Shown here piece by piece: positions 47,601-55,805 of a stretch of 60,000 nucleotides of DNA. The DNA is from Nematostella vectensis (taxonomy: Eukaryota; Cnidaria; Anthozoa; Actiniaria; Edwardsiidae): contig NC_064044.1 of NCBI RefSeq assembly GCF_932526225.1, positions 8,050,801-8,110,800 on the forward strand, read 5' to 3'. The position numbers and the translations under genes were made by a program. Numbering within the stretch: position 1 is the first letter of the stretch; every line of letters begins with the position of its first letter. The notes below the pieces were generated by a model, which saw only the letters and a list, made by a program, of their open reading frames with translations, did no database searches and had not been told where the DNA came from.

Positions 47601-50600
47601 ACCAGTTTACTTCCGGTCGATTACGTAAAAATATCCGATGATTTTAAACGGAAAACGCGAAAAATATTTCAAAATATTGAAAGCAGTGTGTCTATTGGAA
47701 GTTTCTTTGAGGATGTGATTGATAATTTAGAGCGGATGGCCTGTTTAATATCTCGGATTCTAATAGATTCTTTTGTCTTTTAACGGTTGAAGTTTCCGTC
47801 GGACCGGAAGTAAACTGGTGACAATGCGGCTTTAAGAGCCAAGTGTCCCTCGTTTTCAATTTTGAGCTTGTCAAATTGTTGCCACTATCGTAAGACTTAC
47901 TATGGTTTTATGCATGCGCAATGAAGACATTGCTCACCTGAAACATGAGTCTAAACTTGAAATAAGCATCCAAGAATTTACAATGAGTAACAATGTGCAT
48001 AGATTCAAACAGAAATTATTCTCCTTTTCTTTTAAGGAAATACGATGAAATCATCTCCATCAACGACATCCCCGTATCAGAGAAAGACCAAAACCTTGTG
48101 CACTCATTACTGGATAGCGCTACGTCAACCGTTACCATGGTAATTGTTTTCCCTTAATAAGGGCAAACAAAATTGATTTTCAGAATCCCCTTGATATGAT
48201 AAGTAAATAACTTTCTCGCCTGCATGTTATCTGTTCACTTTGTTTTACACTATCACAATAATAAGGCATTCCATTTAGGTTAGGGGTTTTAGCTGAACAC
48301 AAAGTTTATAGAATTTATTTTGTACTTGGAATTTATGGAAAATATGGTAGAAAATGGCTTCTGACTAGTTCCAATACCGGGCTATTAAACCAACCTTATC
48401 TGTTATTTAAAAACGACAGCATTTTACTTATAAACTTGCCCCCTTTCCCCACACCCACTTGTGAACTTGCCCCACCCCAAACAAAATCTTCGCTTCGCCC
48501 ATGACTTATCTGGAATCCATTCCTCCCTTTCGTAGGTTCTCAGGAGGCCTACATCAAATTGCCAGTTTACCTTTGATGTGGACCTAAAGATCCCTAAGAA
48601 GTCCAAATATGGTAAGATGTACAAATATCTAAAAAGTTAAAATGGTGCGAGAAGCCAAAATATGGCAATATACGAAGTCCAGATATTATGGTAAAAAGTC
48701 TAAGTCAGCTAAAAAAAAAGACCAAATATCTCGAGAATTGCAATGTAGCTTGTCTGACCGCCGTTTTATCTTGGATACCACTTGGCAACTTTGGCAATGA
48801 TTAACGATATTTTGTAGGTTTAGGGTTTGAATGCGGTTTGTACGTCAAGGACATTTCGTTTGGGGGAGTGGCGTCAGAGCAAAAATCTCTAGAGATCGGG
48901 GACTACATCCTGAAGGTTAGTATAAATTTCTGCTATCTTCACCGGGGGGAGCGGTTCTCCAGTAAATAGAATTTGAGCGCATTTGGCAGGCCGGCGTTGG
49001 TAAACACCCGTCTTTGCAGCTTTTTTACCACATTAACTCATTTGAAGCCTTTTGACTAGATATTTAACTTCAAGCTTTTCGTAAAACCAGCAAAAAAATA
49101 ATTTGCAAGCGGCCTGTAAACTGACGCTGATCTGTAATGGCCTCGCTTTCACGATCGAATTACACAGGAACCCCATAATATTGTAAACGCCCACTTATTC
49201 GTAAATCTCTGCCTTCCAACAGATGAATGGTAAACATCTGGATAAAATCATCGCTTCATCGATTGAAAAAGTGATCAAGAAATCCGGCGACAAGATGAAG
49301 TTTCACATCACACGGATGATCCAGGCTTCGTCACGCCACGGGACATCCAAGGTATGTCACGCATATGGTACCTTTTCACCATATGCTAAAGTTTGCCTGC
49401 GTGACGTCACCTTACAGGTAGTGCTAGTAGCGACGTGCGTATCGTGATGATTTCGATTGCGTGACCGAAACTAAAAGCGGCTGCAAGAAGACTAATAGTG
49501 ACGGCTGCGCATTCACGTCTCATTTTTCATTTCGACCCGTATTTTTAAATCACAAAGATACAGAAATAGTAATGAGATAATGACGATGATGATGATGGTA
49601 AAAATGATGATGATAGTTTTTTACCATGCCAGAGTTTACTTGCTTGGCATGGTAAAATGTGCGTAATGTGACGTCAGCGCATTTAATTTTGGAAAGGTCA
49701 CAGCACGTTTCATTTTTCTTTTCGACCCGCATGTTTAAATCACGAAGATACAGAAATAGTAACATGACGTCATAGAGCATCGGCAATTTAGCATCAGCAG
49801 CCAGATCTGAGTATACTTATTTAAAGATGCATAGAGAATTCCTGATTATGATGATAATGATAATAGTAGAAAGAAACAGGGTATCCCTTGGTGTTACGGA
49901 GAGCTTTGTTTTTGGTGCTCAAGGCCTTCGTACTCTATTCCATTGTCTCGTTCTAAGGTCTTTGTTTTTTTACTTTTGTTTCATTGTGTTTTCGGTGCTG
50001 GTGCTCCGTCAGTAACACCAAGAAACAATAGAAATTGTTAAAAAATAAGCTGATAATAAAATTATATCAAAATAAGTTAAAATCTGGTGTTTTGGTGGTT
50101 CATTCAACCAGAGAATATTTTTATGATGTTGATGATGGCGTTATCTTTCAGGATTTCGGCCCAGATGGCGTCATAATGCGAGGGGGCACAGCGAGCGATA
50201 GATCACGTGACGTCAACCGCCTGTCACTCATCTCCAATGACAGCAGCATCTCCATGCGGTCACGTGACTCGCGCCTATCTGGCGCCTCAAGCCTCGGTTC
50301 CATGGTGTCGAATACAGACTCGTGCTTCGCAGACTCCAGCTCAGATCATTCCGGGCACGTCCTTCATTCCACTCCGATGTTTGCGGAGCGGCCGCGGATG
50401 GCGACAGCCGTGTTTCATCCGACTGACTTAACGCGCGAAATGCATGATGGCGCACCTGTGGAGGAAGGGAACGAGTCGTCGGAGCTGCTTACCTCAGATG
50501 CTAAAGAAAGTGATAATGAAGGAAGCCAGGCTCGGTTTGGTAAGCATTTTTCACATTCTTCTAGCTGTTCGCTGACAATAAGGTTATATAGACGAATTTG

Positions 50601-53600
50601 TCGTTTCGCAACCTCCCTTAATTTAATATTTTTTTCTCATCTCTATAATATATAATAGTGAAGGTGAAAAGGTGAAAAGAAAAATGGTTTATTGACCATT
50701 GGCATATACATAAGCTATAAGTATACGTAACTAAAGAATGAATTTCTACCATTTCTGGTCCCCGAATGAAGGCTTGGGTTCGAATCCCACTTCTGATTTC
50801 GTGTTTGGTATTTATCAGTATATAATAGATAGAATGGGCTATACTTATCGTGCTGGCTGAGCGCTTGTCTTGGCGAGAGAGAGAGAGATTATGGTTCGGA
50901 TTACATGTTGACCTGGGCGTGATTAATATCTAACAGATTATTATAACTGATATCATTACACACTTTCTCCATTTTCTATCCTTTTCACAACATTTTTCTC
51001 CTTTTTTTCAATCACCTTCCAGGAAGTCTAACTCGCAAGTATCTCAGCACCGGAACTATGGTCCGCTCCAACAGCGGCGAGCTGAGTGGTCTCGCGCGTG
51101 CGCAGTCTACGATAACGGCCATACGTATCGACGAGGAGCCTTTAGAGGACTCTCTGACAAGGCCTGGGAAGGGCGAGATACTTACTGCCACAGGGGAGAG
51201 GTGAGGGGAGCTACTTACTAGGGAGGGGTGGGGGAGACATAGAAAGTGCGAAAAACTTGCTACTGCAGGAGAGAGATGAGGGGAGTTACTTGCTAGGGAG
51301 GGGTGGGGATAGGCCTAGTCAGTGAGAAATACTCGCTACAAAGAGGTGAGCTTCTCACTTGGGACACTGACATACTTGCCACCACAGGGGTGCGATGATG
51401 GTATTAAATTCAATATGGAGGGTTGTGGAGAAACCCACGAAGGGCGGGATCCCTGCTACTACAGGGGAATTTGACGGCTGCTACTCACTAATAAGTGGTC
51501 TGGAAATTGTCTGCTATTCACACCACCTTTTCTTCTATTAAACCTAATACTGTTTCGTTCGCAAATGCAGTAAGTTAACATTTTTAGCAGTCGTTTACTT
51601 AGGGCGTTCCATGATAGATATGGTTGCATCAGCTAACTTTGGTTTGATTATAGGATACTCAGGTCGTAGCCTTGGGGATCGAAGTGTTCGAAAGAACCCA
51701 CCACTTTGCGAGCTAGGATAAGTAAACCTCGTGAAACGTTTTTGACTGTTGGTTCTTTTTTTACAGGGCACGTGTCATTCGTCTAGAGAAGAAACCATTC
51801 AAGAGCCTTGGCATCGAGGTGACGGGCGGGAATCTTGTCGGGATCTACGTCAAGGAGATGTCCGAGGACTCGGTTTGTAGGGATGTCGGTGTGAGGACGG
51901 GAGACAGGCTTTTCAAGGTCAGTCTAGTAATAGCGACTATTTTTTAGGGATATATAAGCTATATATCATCACACTTTGTACAAAAAGAGATGGTTGTCCA
52001 ATACCCCGACAAATTTATGCATGGCATTGTCTGAAACAATTGAGGCCACTGGAGCGTATTAGAGAACGAGGTAGAACAATAGAAGGAACAATGCCATGCA
52101 TAAATTTCTGAAAAATTGAAGCGGGAAAAGAGGTGCACTCACGTTGGACTAAAGGCGCACCCTTCCGCTTGTCGTGTTCAGAACTTCAATTTCATCCTCG
52201 CAAGGGTGTATGGAGGGATGGATGGTGGCGTGCGACGATTCATGCTAATACATGACCTCGACAGGAGCAAAAAATGGCAAAATTAAAATTGTATGGTTGT
52301 GTTAGGTTACTTTTTGTTTATATTTTGCCTAGAGGTTCCTTGCATAATATAAAACAAAATAAGCAATAATATTTTTGGTAGATGATCCGTTCTTGAGAAA
52401 TGATTGAGCAAAGTTGCCATAAATCATGAAAAAAGGAGCAATTTCGCCCAAATTGGGCAATTTCAGACAAGCAAGAGTCTTACAATTTGCAATATCCCAA
52501 GAACGGGTTATCTACCAAAAAATACTAAAGCTTATTTGTTTTATATTACACAAGAAACACCTATGCAAATAATCAAGCGAATATAAGCTAACACGACCTT
52601 ACAATTTGAACTTTGCCATTTTTTGCTCCTGTCTATTTCCTCTTTGTTATGTCTCTCTTGACCAGTGCGACAAAAAGCGTCCCAAAATTACCACTGTATC
52701 ACACAGAGGTTCAGTTTTTTTTCCTTTTTTACTTTCAACAGCTCAACTGTTACGATTTGACCCGCGCCACTTTGGACCACGCGACTCGAATCGTCCGGCT
52801 ACTCAGCAGCTGTACTTACATTCGAATAGAAGCGCTGCACTGCCCAAGTAAGTAACAAGTCTTTTTATAAAGGGGCAGTGTCATGGTAAGAGCTGTGCGA
52901 TAGCTCTCCGGCCCGGACACAATGAATTTCAGTCAAATTCTCATATTGACTTATGAGCCGTTGATACATATGGGAGACTTGAATTTAAAGGAAATGACCA
53001 AGAACTGTCAATAAACATAAGTTTTAAGGGAAATATTGCATATTATTTTAACAAGGCATCGACAGCTGAAAGTTCAACTGTTTGTAGACAGTCAAAAGCC
53101 TACAATAAACACTGACTCCAGACATACGCAGTGGCATAACGCTACCTTTTTAAGCAGCAAAAACGGCAACGCGAACGGCGATGGAGGAAACAAATGAGAA
53201 TTTAAAGAGTCGGACATGAAATGTACTCTGAAATGGATTCTGTCAGATACACTTCAGCCGTTCAAACTTCCATGTAAAAACTCCCAGTTTCAGGGTCTGT
53301 TAGGAATGTGATTCTAGGCTTGTTTATAGTTTTTTGGTACTACTAGAACGAGTGCATTTTATCAAAACTAGTTTAAAAATGAGCGCAGAGCAAAGGGTTT
53401 TGGTGATCACGTTCTTCCTGCAGTCGCCGTCGTAGTTGCTTAAATTCCCTACCAACGCGATCTACGCGCACTCGAGGTTCTTAACTGGCGAACATAAGGG
53501 AACGTATGCGCCCGCAATGACAACTAGGTCCCGGAGCATATCCATCTTACGTTCATCGTACGTAAGAACCCAAATCTGCACGCGAAACCTTAAGCACGAA

Positions 53601-55128
53601 TGCAGGTCCGAATCTTGCAAGTAACAAAAACGCACCACGCTTTTTGCGTGCACGCACACTTGTCTTCGTTTCTGTGTGTCTCATAACTTTGTAATTGCTG
53701 CCCAGATTGTGAGGAGATCCTGAAGGAGCCCCCCTACGACTCTGTTTACGTCCGGTAAGCCCACGGAATGTAATGCACGATTTTGCAACTTATCGTCTAA
53801 TGAAATTATTAGCCAATAAGTATTAAGGTCGTAGTCACGTGTCGTTTGTTTTAGAAATGAGTGGTCTAGATTTGATTTTTTATCAACCACAGTAATGTAA
53901 AAATGATGCACTACAAATAAATGAGGACAACAGGATAGACCACTAAATCGATATTTTGCTCAAGTAATATACTGAACTGAGCGGACTTGGCCTCAACTGG
54001 ACTATATTTTACCTATCTTTTATAGGACGATCCAACCTTATAAGGCTTTGTCACATGACGAGTTAGATTTCACTGTCGGGGAAACACTTCACGTGATCAA
54101 CACGCGCGCAAATTACGACCAGGCGAGGCAGTCATGGAAATGGGTGGCCATGCGCGCAAGGAAGGATGGGAGAACCGTCGACGAAGGACTTATACCCTGC
54201 ATGGGAAGGTATGCGCATGTCATAGGCTGCTGATTTTAATGCTAAATATTAGAGAGAGGGGGGGAGAAAGAGGAAAGAGAGAGAAAGAGGGAGGAAGGGA
54301 GGGGGCCCGAAATAATCGGCGCGTGTTTTACTGTGCATTTGCGCCATACCGACACTAACATTTTATTTTACACACAGTCTACCCGAGCAAGTAGAATCCA
54401 CCGTCATATCACAACTCAACCTCAAACTGGAGTCTGGGTCTGAGGAATGCCTGAGCGACGAGGCAAACGCCGCACTCAAGCGAGGCGGGGCGGAGCGCAA
54501 AAGCCTTTTGCAGCGGTATAAGAAGATGAGAAGAAGAGAGAGTAGAGATCACATAGCAGCTGTTGACTTCAATGGTAAGGGAGACATAATTTATGGAGTA
54601 GGGTCGTGGTGTTAGTAGGGAAAGTGGTACAAAATGAGAAGATGGGAGATTAGGGAGGGATCACATAGCAGTTGTTGAGGTCAATGGTGAGAGCGAATAA
54701 AGAAGGGGGTGAAGGTGAGTCGTAATTGGAAGAAGGGGGTACAAATAAAGAAAGAGAAAGTAGGTAAGGGAAGGGAACAGATAACAGCTGTTGACTTAAA
54801 TGGTGAGTGGGGCATTAAGTAGGGGCGTGCCGTATTTGAATGTACAAAACAAGAGGGGCTAGGGAAGAAGGGATTTTATTTTAAAAGCTGCTAAGGTTGA
54901 TAATCAAAGGGGTAATAAAAAGGGAAGGGTTGAAGGGTGTGTGACAATAGGCTTGCTAAGAATCTGCTAAGACCTACTTTTCATGCACCAAATGGTGTGA
55001 ATCTTAACAGCGGAGATAGGTGTGGTTATGGGTCGTACAGGTACAAATCTATGTTCTGATAATCCTGTATTTTTCTAGGTAACTTCAACAAAGTCGTCTA
55101 CTATGAAATACTCAGCAAAACAAAATGA
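32533..55128 (+). CDS. DLG5-like: DLG5/CARMA-type MAGUK scaffold lacking GK domain
   Basis: Eighteen coding exons: 32533-32632, 38689-38946, 43764-44602, 45528-45989, 46908-46958, 47047-47153, 48037-48139, 48536-48611, 48818-48915, 49223-49351, 50152-50539, 51023-51200, 51767-51917, 52742-52847, 53706-53754, 54026-54208, 54378-54574, 55079-55128. All introns are GT-AG and phases match throughout (1174 aa). Order: disordered Ser/Thr-rich N-terminus (1-185), coiled coil (about 189-535), PDZ1 (about 556-645), PDZ2 (655-738), Ser-rich linker (742-930), PDZ3 (930-1012), SH3 (1026-1096), basic hook (1097-1165). PDZ1 resembles DLG5 PDZ1. PDZ3 (GGNLVGIYV) and SH3 (LHVINTR) also resemble CARD10/11/14. 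No CARD, fourth PDZ or guanylate kinase domain is seen. Such proteins are membrane-cortex scaffolds for polarity or signalling; the role here is inferred from family. Confidence 0.88.
33499..33727. mobile_element. MITE with TATAAGGGCCCCC ends
   Basis: Left end ATATAAGGGCCCCC and right end GGGGGCCCTTGTATA are inverted repeats. The interior has a poly-T tract of about 24 and repeated GCGAGCA motifs in both orientations. No coding capacity. Confidence 0.7.
35159..35334. mobile_element. MITE with CAGGCCCGTAGCCAGG ends
   Basis: Perfect 16-bp inverted ends CAGGCCCGTAGCCAGG / CCTGGCTACGGGCCTG, flanked by AGCTT on both sides (candidate target-site duplication). Single related ends occur at 25354, 36267 and 40140, so the family is abundant here. 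Confidence 0.82.
36503..36693. repeat. direct duplication, two copies of about 100 bp
   Basis: AGACAAATTGGGAAGTGTGA through TTTCATTATGATCGCACTCG recurs at 36600-36693 with scattered substitutions; both copies share GTGAATAGACATACAA. Confidence 0.85.
37233..37790. repeat. 56-bp minisatellite, about 10 copies
   Basis: Unit GGCGCTTATTGGTGAGGGGC followed by GCTAATTCCTATATTCCAGG and TAGAAGGGGCCATGGG. CTAATT and CTAGTT variants largely alternate between neighbouring units. A diverged single unit lies at 36960-37020. Confidence 0.96.
38689..38946 (+). CDS. DLG5-like: MAGUK exon 2 (disordered N-terminal region)
   Basis: Acceptor TTTTTGATCTTCAG, donor ATGG|GTAAGA. Encodes RKLTKSSGDDPPLPRCNSL and a Ser/Thr/Pro/Gly-rich stretch ending DRIM. 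Fully open over 258 nt, and phases match exons 1 and 3. Confidence 0.75.
38947..43763 (+). other. MAGUK intron 2 (4.8 kb)
   Basis: A MITE begins 8 bp after the donor (38955-39132). Other content: poly-C near 39919, a repeat end at 40138 (GTAGCCAGGATTT), a (CG)n-like GCGCGCGCGCG at 41026 and a TGACGTCA at 40987. The rest of 41.2-43.7 kb is A+T-rich unique sequence in which I see no feature. Confidence 0.6.
38955..39132. mobile_element. MITE with AATAGGCCATTCCAGC ends, intact copy
   Basis: Inverted ends AATAGGCCATTCCAGCT and AGCTGGAATGTCCTATT. Subterminal ACCTACCTCAACTACCA and TGGTAGTTGAGGTAGCT are also inverted. A second copy is split by a LINE at 57795-59428. Confidence 0.85.
43764..44602 (+). 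CDS. DLG5-like: MAGUK exon 3 (coiled coil)
   Basis: Acceptor CTCTTTACAG, donor GTAAG|GTACGT. Encodes a basic Ser/Lys-rich part, then heptad-rich sequence (IEENRKIRQDLQDATSKL, EIALEELAHVIEQRDQ) with a CKEC motif. It is the largest exon. Its last about 25 nt are repeated into the following intron. Confidence 0.92.
44577..45230. repeat. 103-bp tandem repeat spanning the exon 3 donor
   Basis: The unit begins with the last 26 exonic bases (CTCGGTCATGACGGAGCTGA), includes the donor GTACGTCACAG and continues into the intron. Donor copies lie at 44603, 44704, 44807, 44910, 45013 and a weaker one at 45123. Later copies degenerate. Confidence 0.95.
45528..45989 (+). CDS. DLG5-like: MAGUK exon 4 (coiled coil)
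   Basis: Acceptor CTATTCACAG, donor AAAGAG|GTACTC, phase 0 on both sides. Encodes a long coil (LLEQQLQKTQTELAKAQQR, AEQLDKLKEDYNRLLNRL) and a cysteine-containing end (CSLKDCQFC). Confidence 0.93.
46252..46411. repeat. dispersed repeat family B, copy 2
   Basis: GTGCGCGCACCCCC with poly-C, CTTGGCGGCAAAAAAGTGGG and TAATCCTGGGTGCGCGCCTG match 24178-24319 in the same order. The ends form an imperfect inverted repeat. Confidence 0.65.
46601..46741. mobile_element. MITE with CATCCTCGGGGACCC ends
   Basis: A 141-bp element. Left CATCCTCGGGGACCCAGGGC and right GCCCTGGGTCCCCAAGGATG are inverted with one mismatch, and the inversion continues through GTAC. The interior is CpG-rich with nested GCGCTCG motifs. 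No coding capacity. Confidence 0.85.
46908..46958 (+). CDS. DLG5-like: MAGUK exon 5 (PDZ1 start)
   Basis: A 51-nt micro-exon encoding DDHLRFEGEEIKVSLDK. Acceptor CGTTATAG, donor AAG|GTAAGA, phase 0 on both sides. Confidence 0.85.
47047..47153 (+). CDS. DLG5-like: MAGUK exon 6 (PDZ1)
   Basis: Encodes DDPLASIKTGKILCRGREF and TAIMDVEKALGAAKNL, the middle of PDZ1. Acceptor TTTTTTTAAAG, donor AAG|GTAAGG, leaves phase 2. Confidence 0.88.
47154..48036 (+). other. MAGUK intron 6
   Basis: Holds the complete TTAA-family MITE at 47585-47835. The rest is unique sequence. Confidence 0.6.
47585..47835. mobile_element. MITE, TTAA family, copy 2 (complete)
   Basis: A 251-bp span with inverted ends of more than 30 bp (AGCCGCATTGTCACCAGTTT and onward), bordered by TTAA on both sides. 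TTAA target sites are typical of piggyBac and Kolobok superfamilies. Interior ACTTCCAATAGACACACTGC is shared (inverted) with copies at 29091 and 55474. Confidence 0.92.
48037..48139 (+). CDS. DLG5-like: MAGUK exon 7 (PDZ1 end)
   Basis: Encodes KYDEIISINDIPVSEKDQ and LVHSLLDSATSTVTM, the PDZ1 second half. The IND motif and following helix resemble DLG5 PDZ1. Acceptor TTCTTTTAAG, donor ATG|GTAATT. Confidence 0.9.
48140..48535 (+). other. MAGUK intron 7
   Basis: 396 bp of unique sequence; I see no feature beyond the splice sites. Confidence 0.5.
48536..48611 (+). CDS. DLG5-like: MAGUK exon 8 (PDZ1/PDZ2 junction)
   Basis: Encodes VLRRPTSNCQFTFDVDLKI and PKKSKY. Acceptor TTTCGTAG, donor TATG|GTAAGA, phase 1. 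Confidence 0.88.
48818..48915 (+). CDS. DLG5-like: MAGUK exon 9 (PDZ2 core)
   Basis: Encodes GLGFECGLYVKDISFGGVAS and LEIGDYILK. The GLGF-type carboxylate-binding loop (GLGF) is intact. Acceptor TTTTGTAG, donor AAG|GTTAGT. Confidence 0.93.
49223..49351 (+). CDS. DLG5-like: MAGUK exon 10 (PDZ2 end)
   Basis: Encodes MNGKHLDKIIASSIEKVIKK and FHITRM, the PDZ2 alpha-B helix and last strand. Acceptor CCTTCCAACAG, donor AAG|GTATGT, phase 0. Confidence 0.92.
49352..50151 (+). other. MAGUK intron 10
   Basis: Contains three TGACGTCA octamers (49402, 49669, 49765), a direct repeat of about 60 bp (TTTCGACCCG(T/C)AT near 49530 and 49718) and a 13-bp hairpin (49619-49657). Confidence 0.7.
49619..49657. 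repeat. 13-bp perfect hairpin
   Basis: TTTTACCATGCCA and TGGCATGGTAAAA, loop of 13 nt, within MAGUK intron 10. Confidence 0.85.
50152..50539 (+). CDS. DLG5-like: MAGUK exon 11 (Ser-rich linker)
   Basis: Encodes DFGPDGVIMRGGTASDRSRD, then repeated Ser/Arg/Asp motifs (SRDSRLSGASSLGSM) with many candidate phosphorylation sites. Acceptor TTATCTTTCAG, donor TTTG|GTAAGC, phase 1. It carries one in-exon TGACGTCA (50208). Confidence 0.88.
50777..50787 (+). other. isolated tRNA-like B box
   Basis: GGTTCGAATCC with a short GGG/CCC stem matches a pol III B box / tRNA T-arm, but no A box or tRNA body is visible upstream. Possibly a decayed tRNA-derived SINE. Confidence 0.35.
51023..51200 (+). CDS. DLG5-like: MAGUK exon 12 (linker)
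   Basis: Encodes GSLTRKYLSTGTMVRSNSG and ITAIRIDEEPLEDSLTRPGK. Acceptor CACCTTCCAG, donor GAGAG|GTGAGG, phase 2. The exon end is repeated in the following intron. Confidence 0.88.
51162..51480. repeat. about 80-bp degenerate tandem repeat spanning exon 12 donor
   Basis: CTTACTGCCACAGGGGAGAG with the donor GTGAGGGGAG recurs as CTTGCTACTGCAGGAGAGAG followed by ATGAGGGGAG (51258), then CTTGCCACCACAGGGGTGCG (51374) and CTGCTACTACAGGGGAATTT (51452). The first repeat copy has lost the donor G. Confidence 0.8.
51767..51917 (+). CDS. DLG5-like: MAGUK exon 13 (PDZ3)
   Basis: Encodes RVIRLEKKPFKSLGIEVTGG and NLVGIYVKEMSEDSVCRDVG. The GGNL.GIY pattern is close to CARMA and DLG5 last PDZ domains. The loop is SLGI rather than GLGF. 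Acceptor TTTTTTTACAG, donor AAG|GTCAGT. Confidence 0.93.
52011..52107. repeat. perfect 20-bp inverted repeat
   Basis: AAATTTATGCATGGCATTGT at 52011-52030 is perfectly inverted at 52088-52107, loop 57 bp, in MAGUK intron 13. Confidence 0.92.
52260..52633. mobile_element. palindromic MITE, family GACAGG, copy 2
   Basis: A 374-bp element with ends GACAGGAGCAAAAAATGGCA and TGCCATTTTTTGCTCCTGTC, perfect inverted repeats. The interior is palindromic and matches copy 1 (21730) best in the opposite orientation. It ends about 108 bp before the exon 14 acceptor. Flanks match poorly (6 of 9). Confidence 0.88.
52742..52847 (+). CDS. DLG5-like: MAGUK exon 14 (PDZ3 end)
   Basis: Encodes LNCYDLTRATLDHATRIVRL and TYIRIEALHCP, the PDZ3 helix and last strand. 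Acceptor ACTTTCAACAG, donor CAA|GTAAGT, phase 1. Confidence 0.88.
52848..53705 (+). other. MAGUK intron 14
   Basis: Holds a degenerate TAGGGACC-family MITE (53143-53451). Otherwise unique sequence. Confidence 0.6.
53143..53451. mobile_element. MITE, family TAGGGACC, degenerate copy 2
   Basis: Left CTACCTTTTTAAGCAGCAAA with GGCAACGCGAACGGCGA, right TCGCCGTCGTAGTTGCTTAA with ATTCCCTA. Interior ATTCTGTCAGATACACTTCA and GCCGTT match copy 1 (25570). Confidence 0.7.
53706..53754 (+). CDS. DLG5-like: MAGUK exon 15 (SH3 start)
   Basis: A 49-nt exon encoding CEEILKEPPYDSVYVR. The DSVYVR lead-in resembles the DSFYIR before the SH3 of DLG5 and ZO proteins. Acceptor TTGCTGCCCAG, donor CCG|GTAAGC, phase 2. 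Confidence 0.85.
54026..54208 (+). CDS. DLG5-like: MAGUK exon 16 (SH3)
   Basis: Encodes TIQPYKALSHDELDFTVGE, TLHVINTRANYDQARQSWKW and GRTVDEGLIPCMG: the ALYDY-like start, the acidic ELDF, the conserved Trp and the G.IP end of a MAGUK SH3. Acceptor TCTTTTATAG, donor GGAAG|GTATGC. Confidence 0.95.
54378..54574 (+). CDS. DLG5-like: MAGUK exon 17 (hook)
   Basis: Encodes SLPEQVESTVISQLNLKL, an acidic part and the basic RKSLLQRYKKMRRRESRDH, the variable hook segment between SH3 and GK. Acceptor TTTTACACACAG, donor AATG|GTAAGG, phase 1. Confidence 0.92.
54519..54905. repeat. about 115-bp tandem repeat spanning exon 17 donor
   Basis: Exonic GAGATCACATAGCAGCTGTT and GACTTCAATG|GTAAG recur as GGGATCACATAGCAGTTGTT and GAGGTCAATG|GTGAG (54656-54691), then GAACAGATAACAGCTGTTGA and CTTAAATG|GTGAG (54775-54808). 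A fourth weak copy lies near 54885. Donor-like GT is kept in each of the first three. Confidence 0.88.
55079..55128 (+). CDS. DLG5-like: MAGUK exon 18 (C-terminal end)
   Basis: Acceptor ATTTTTCTAG. Encodes NFNKVVYYEILSKTK and TGA at 55126-55128. VVYYEIL aligns with the V.Y strand that leads into the GK domain in other MAGUKs, so the protein stops at the GK boundary. Confidence 0.75.
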
Positions 55129-55473
55129 CACCCGTTACAGATATTATAAAATGCCACAGAGGCATGTGTAGTTTATATCAACAAATAGCTTAGATACAAC
55201 CATATAAGGTAGTCGAATTCCACTGAATGTTACTTTATCCGATCATGCAGTCACATGCCATGAAAATATCACTGGATAATAATGAGCATATAATGATTCC
55301 AAATAAGGAACATTCCCTAAGGGAGAGTACCCCTCCCCCTACCTCTTTTATGAGTCACGCAGTTGTTACAGATGTTCACCTTTCATGGAAATATCACTGG
55401 ATAACCATATTGTTTTACATTGAAGCGACTGATCATGAGTCTTTAGTCTTATACATATAAACTAAGGCTATCG

Positions 55474-55717
55474 TTAAAGCGGAATTGTCACCAGTCTACT
55501 TCCGGAGGGCCGATGGAAACCTCAACCGACAAGAGACAAAATAATCTTTTAGGATCTGCGCTATTTAACAGGTCAATTATCAGTCACATCCTCGAAGAAA
55601 CTTCCAATAGACACACTGCTTTTACAATTTCGACATATTTATCGCGTTTTCCGTTAAAAATCATCGAGTCCTTTTACGTAATCGACCGGAAGTAAACTGG
55701 CGACAATGCCGCTTTAA
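55474..55717. mobile_element. MITE, TTAA family, copy 3
   Basis: Left TTAAAGCGGAATTGTCACCA and right TGGCGACAATGCCGCTTTAA, again bordered by TTAA. Interior ACTTCCAATAGACACACTGC as in the other copies. It lies about 345 bp after the MAGUK stop, perhaps in the 3' UTR. Confidence 0.9.
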
Positions 55718-55805
55718 ATTATAGGCGTGTCTTACTAGGAACAAGAACAAGCGCGAAACAAGTGCTTTTTTATTTTCACTGGAACTAAAGTACTAGAAAG
55801 CGCAT

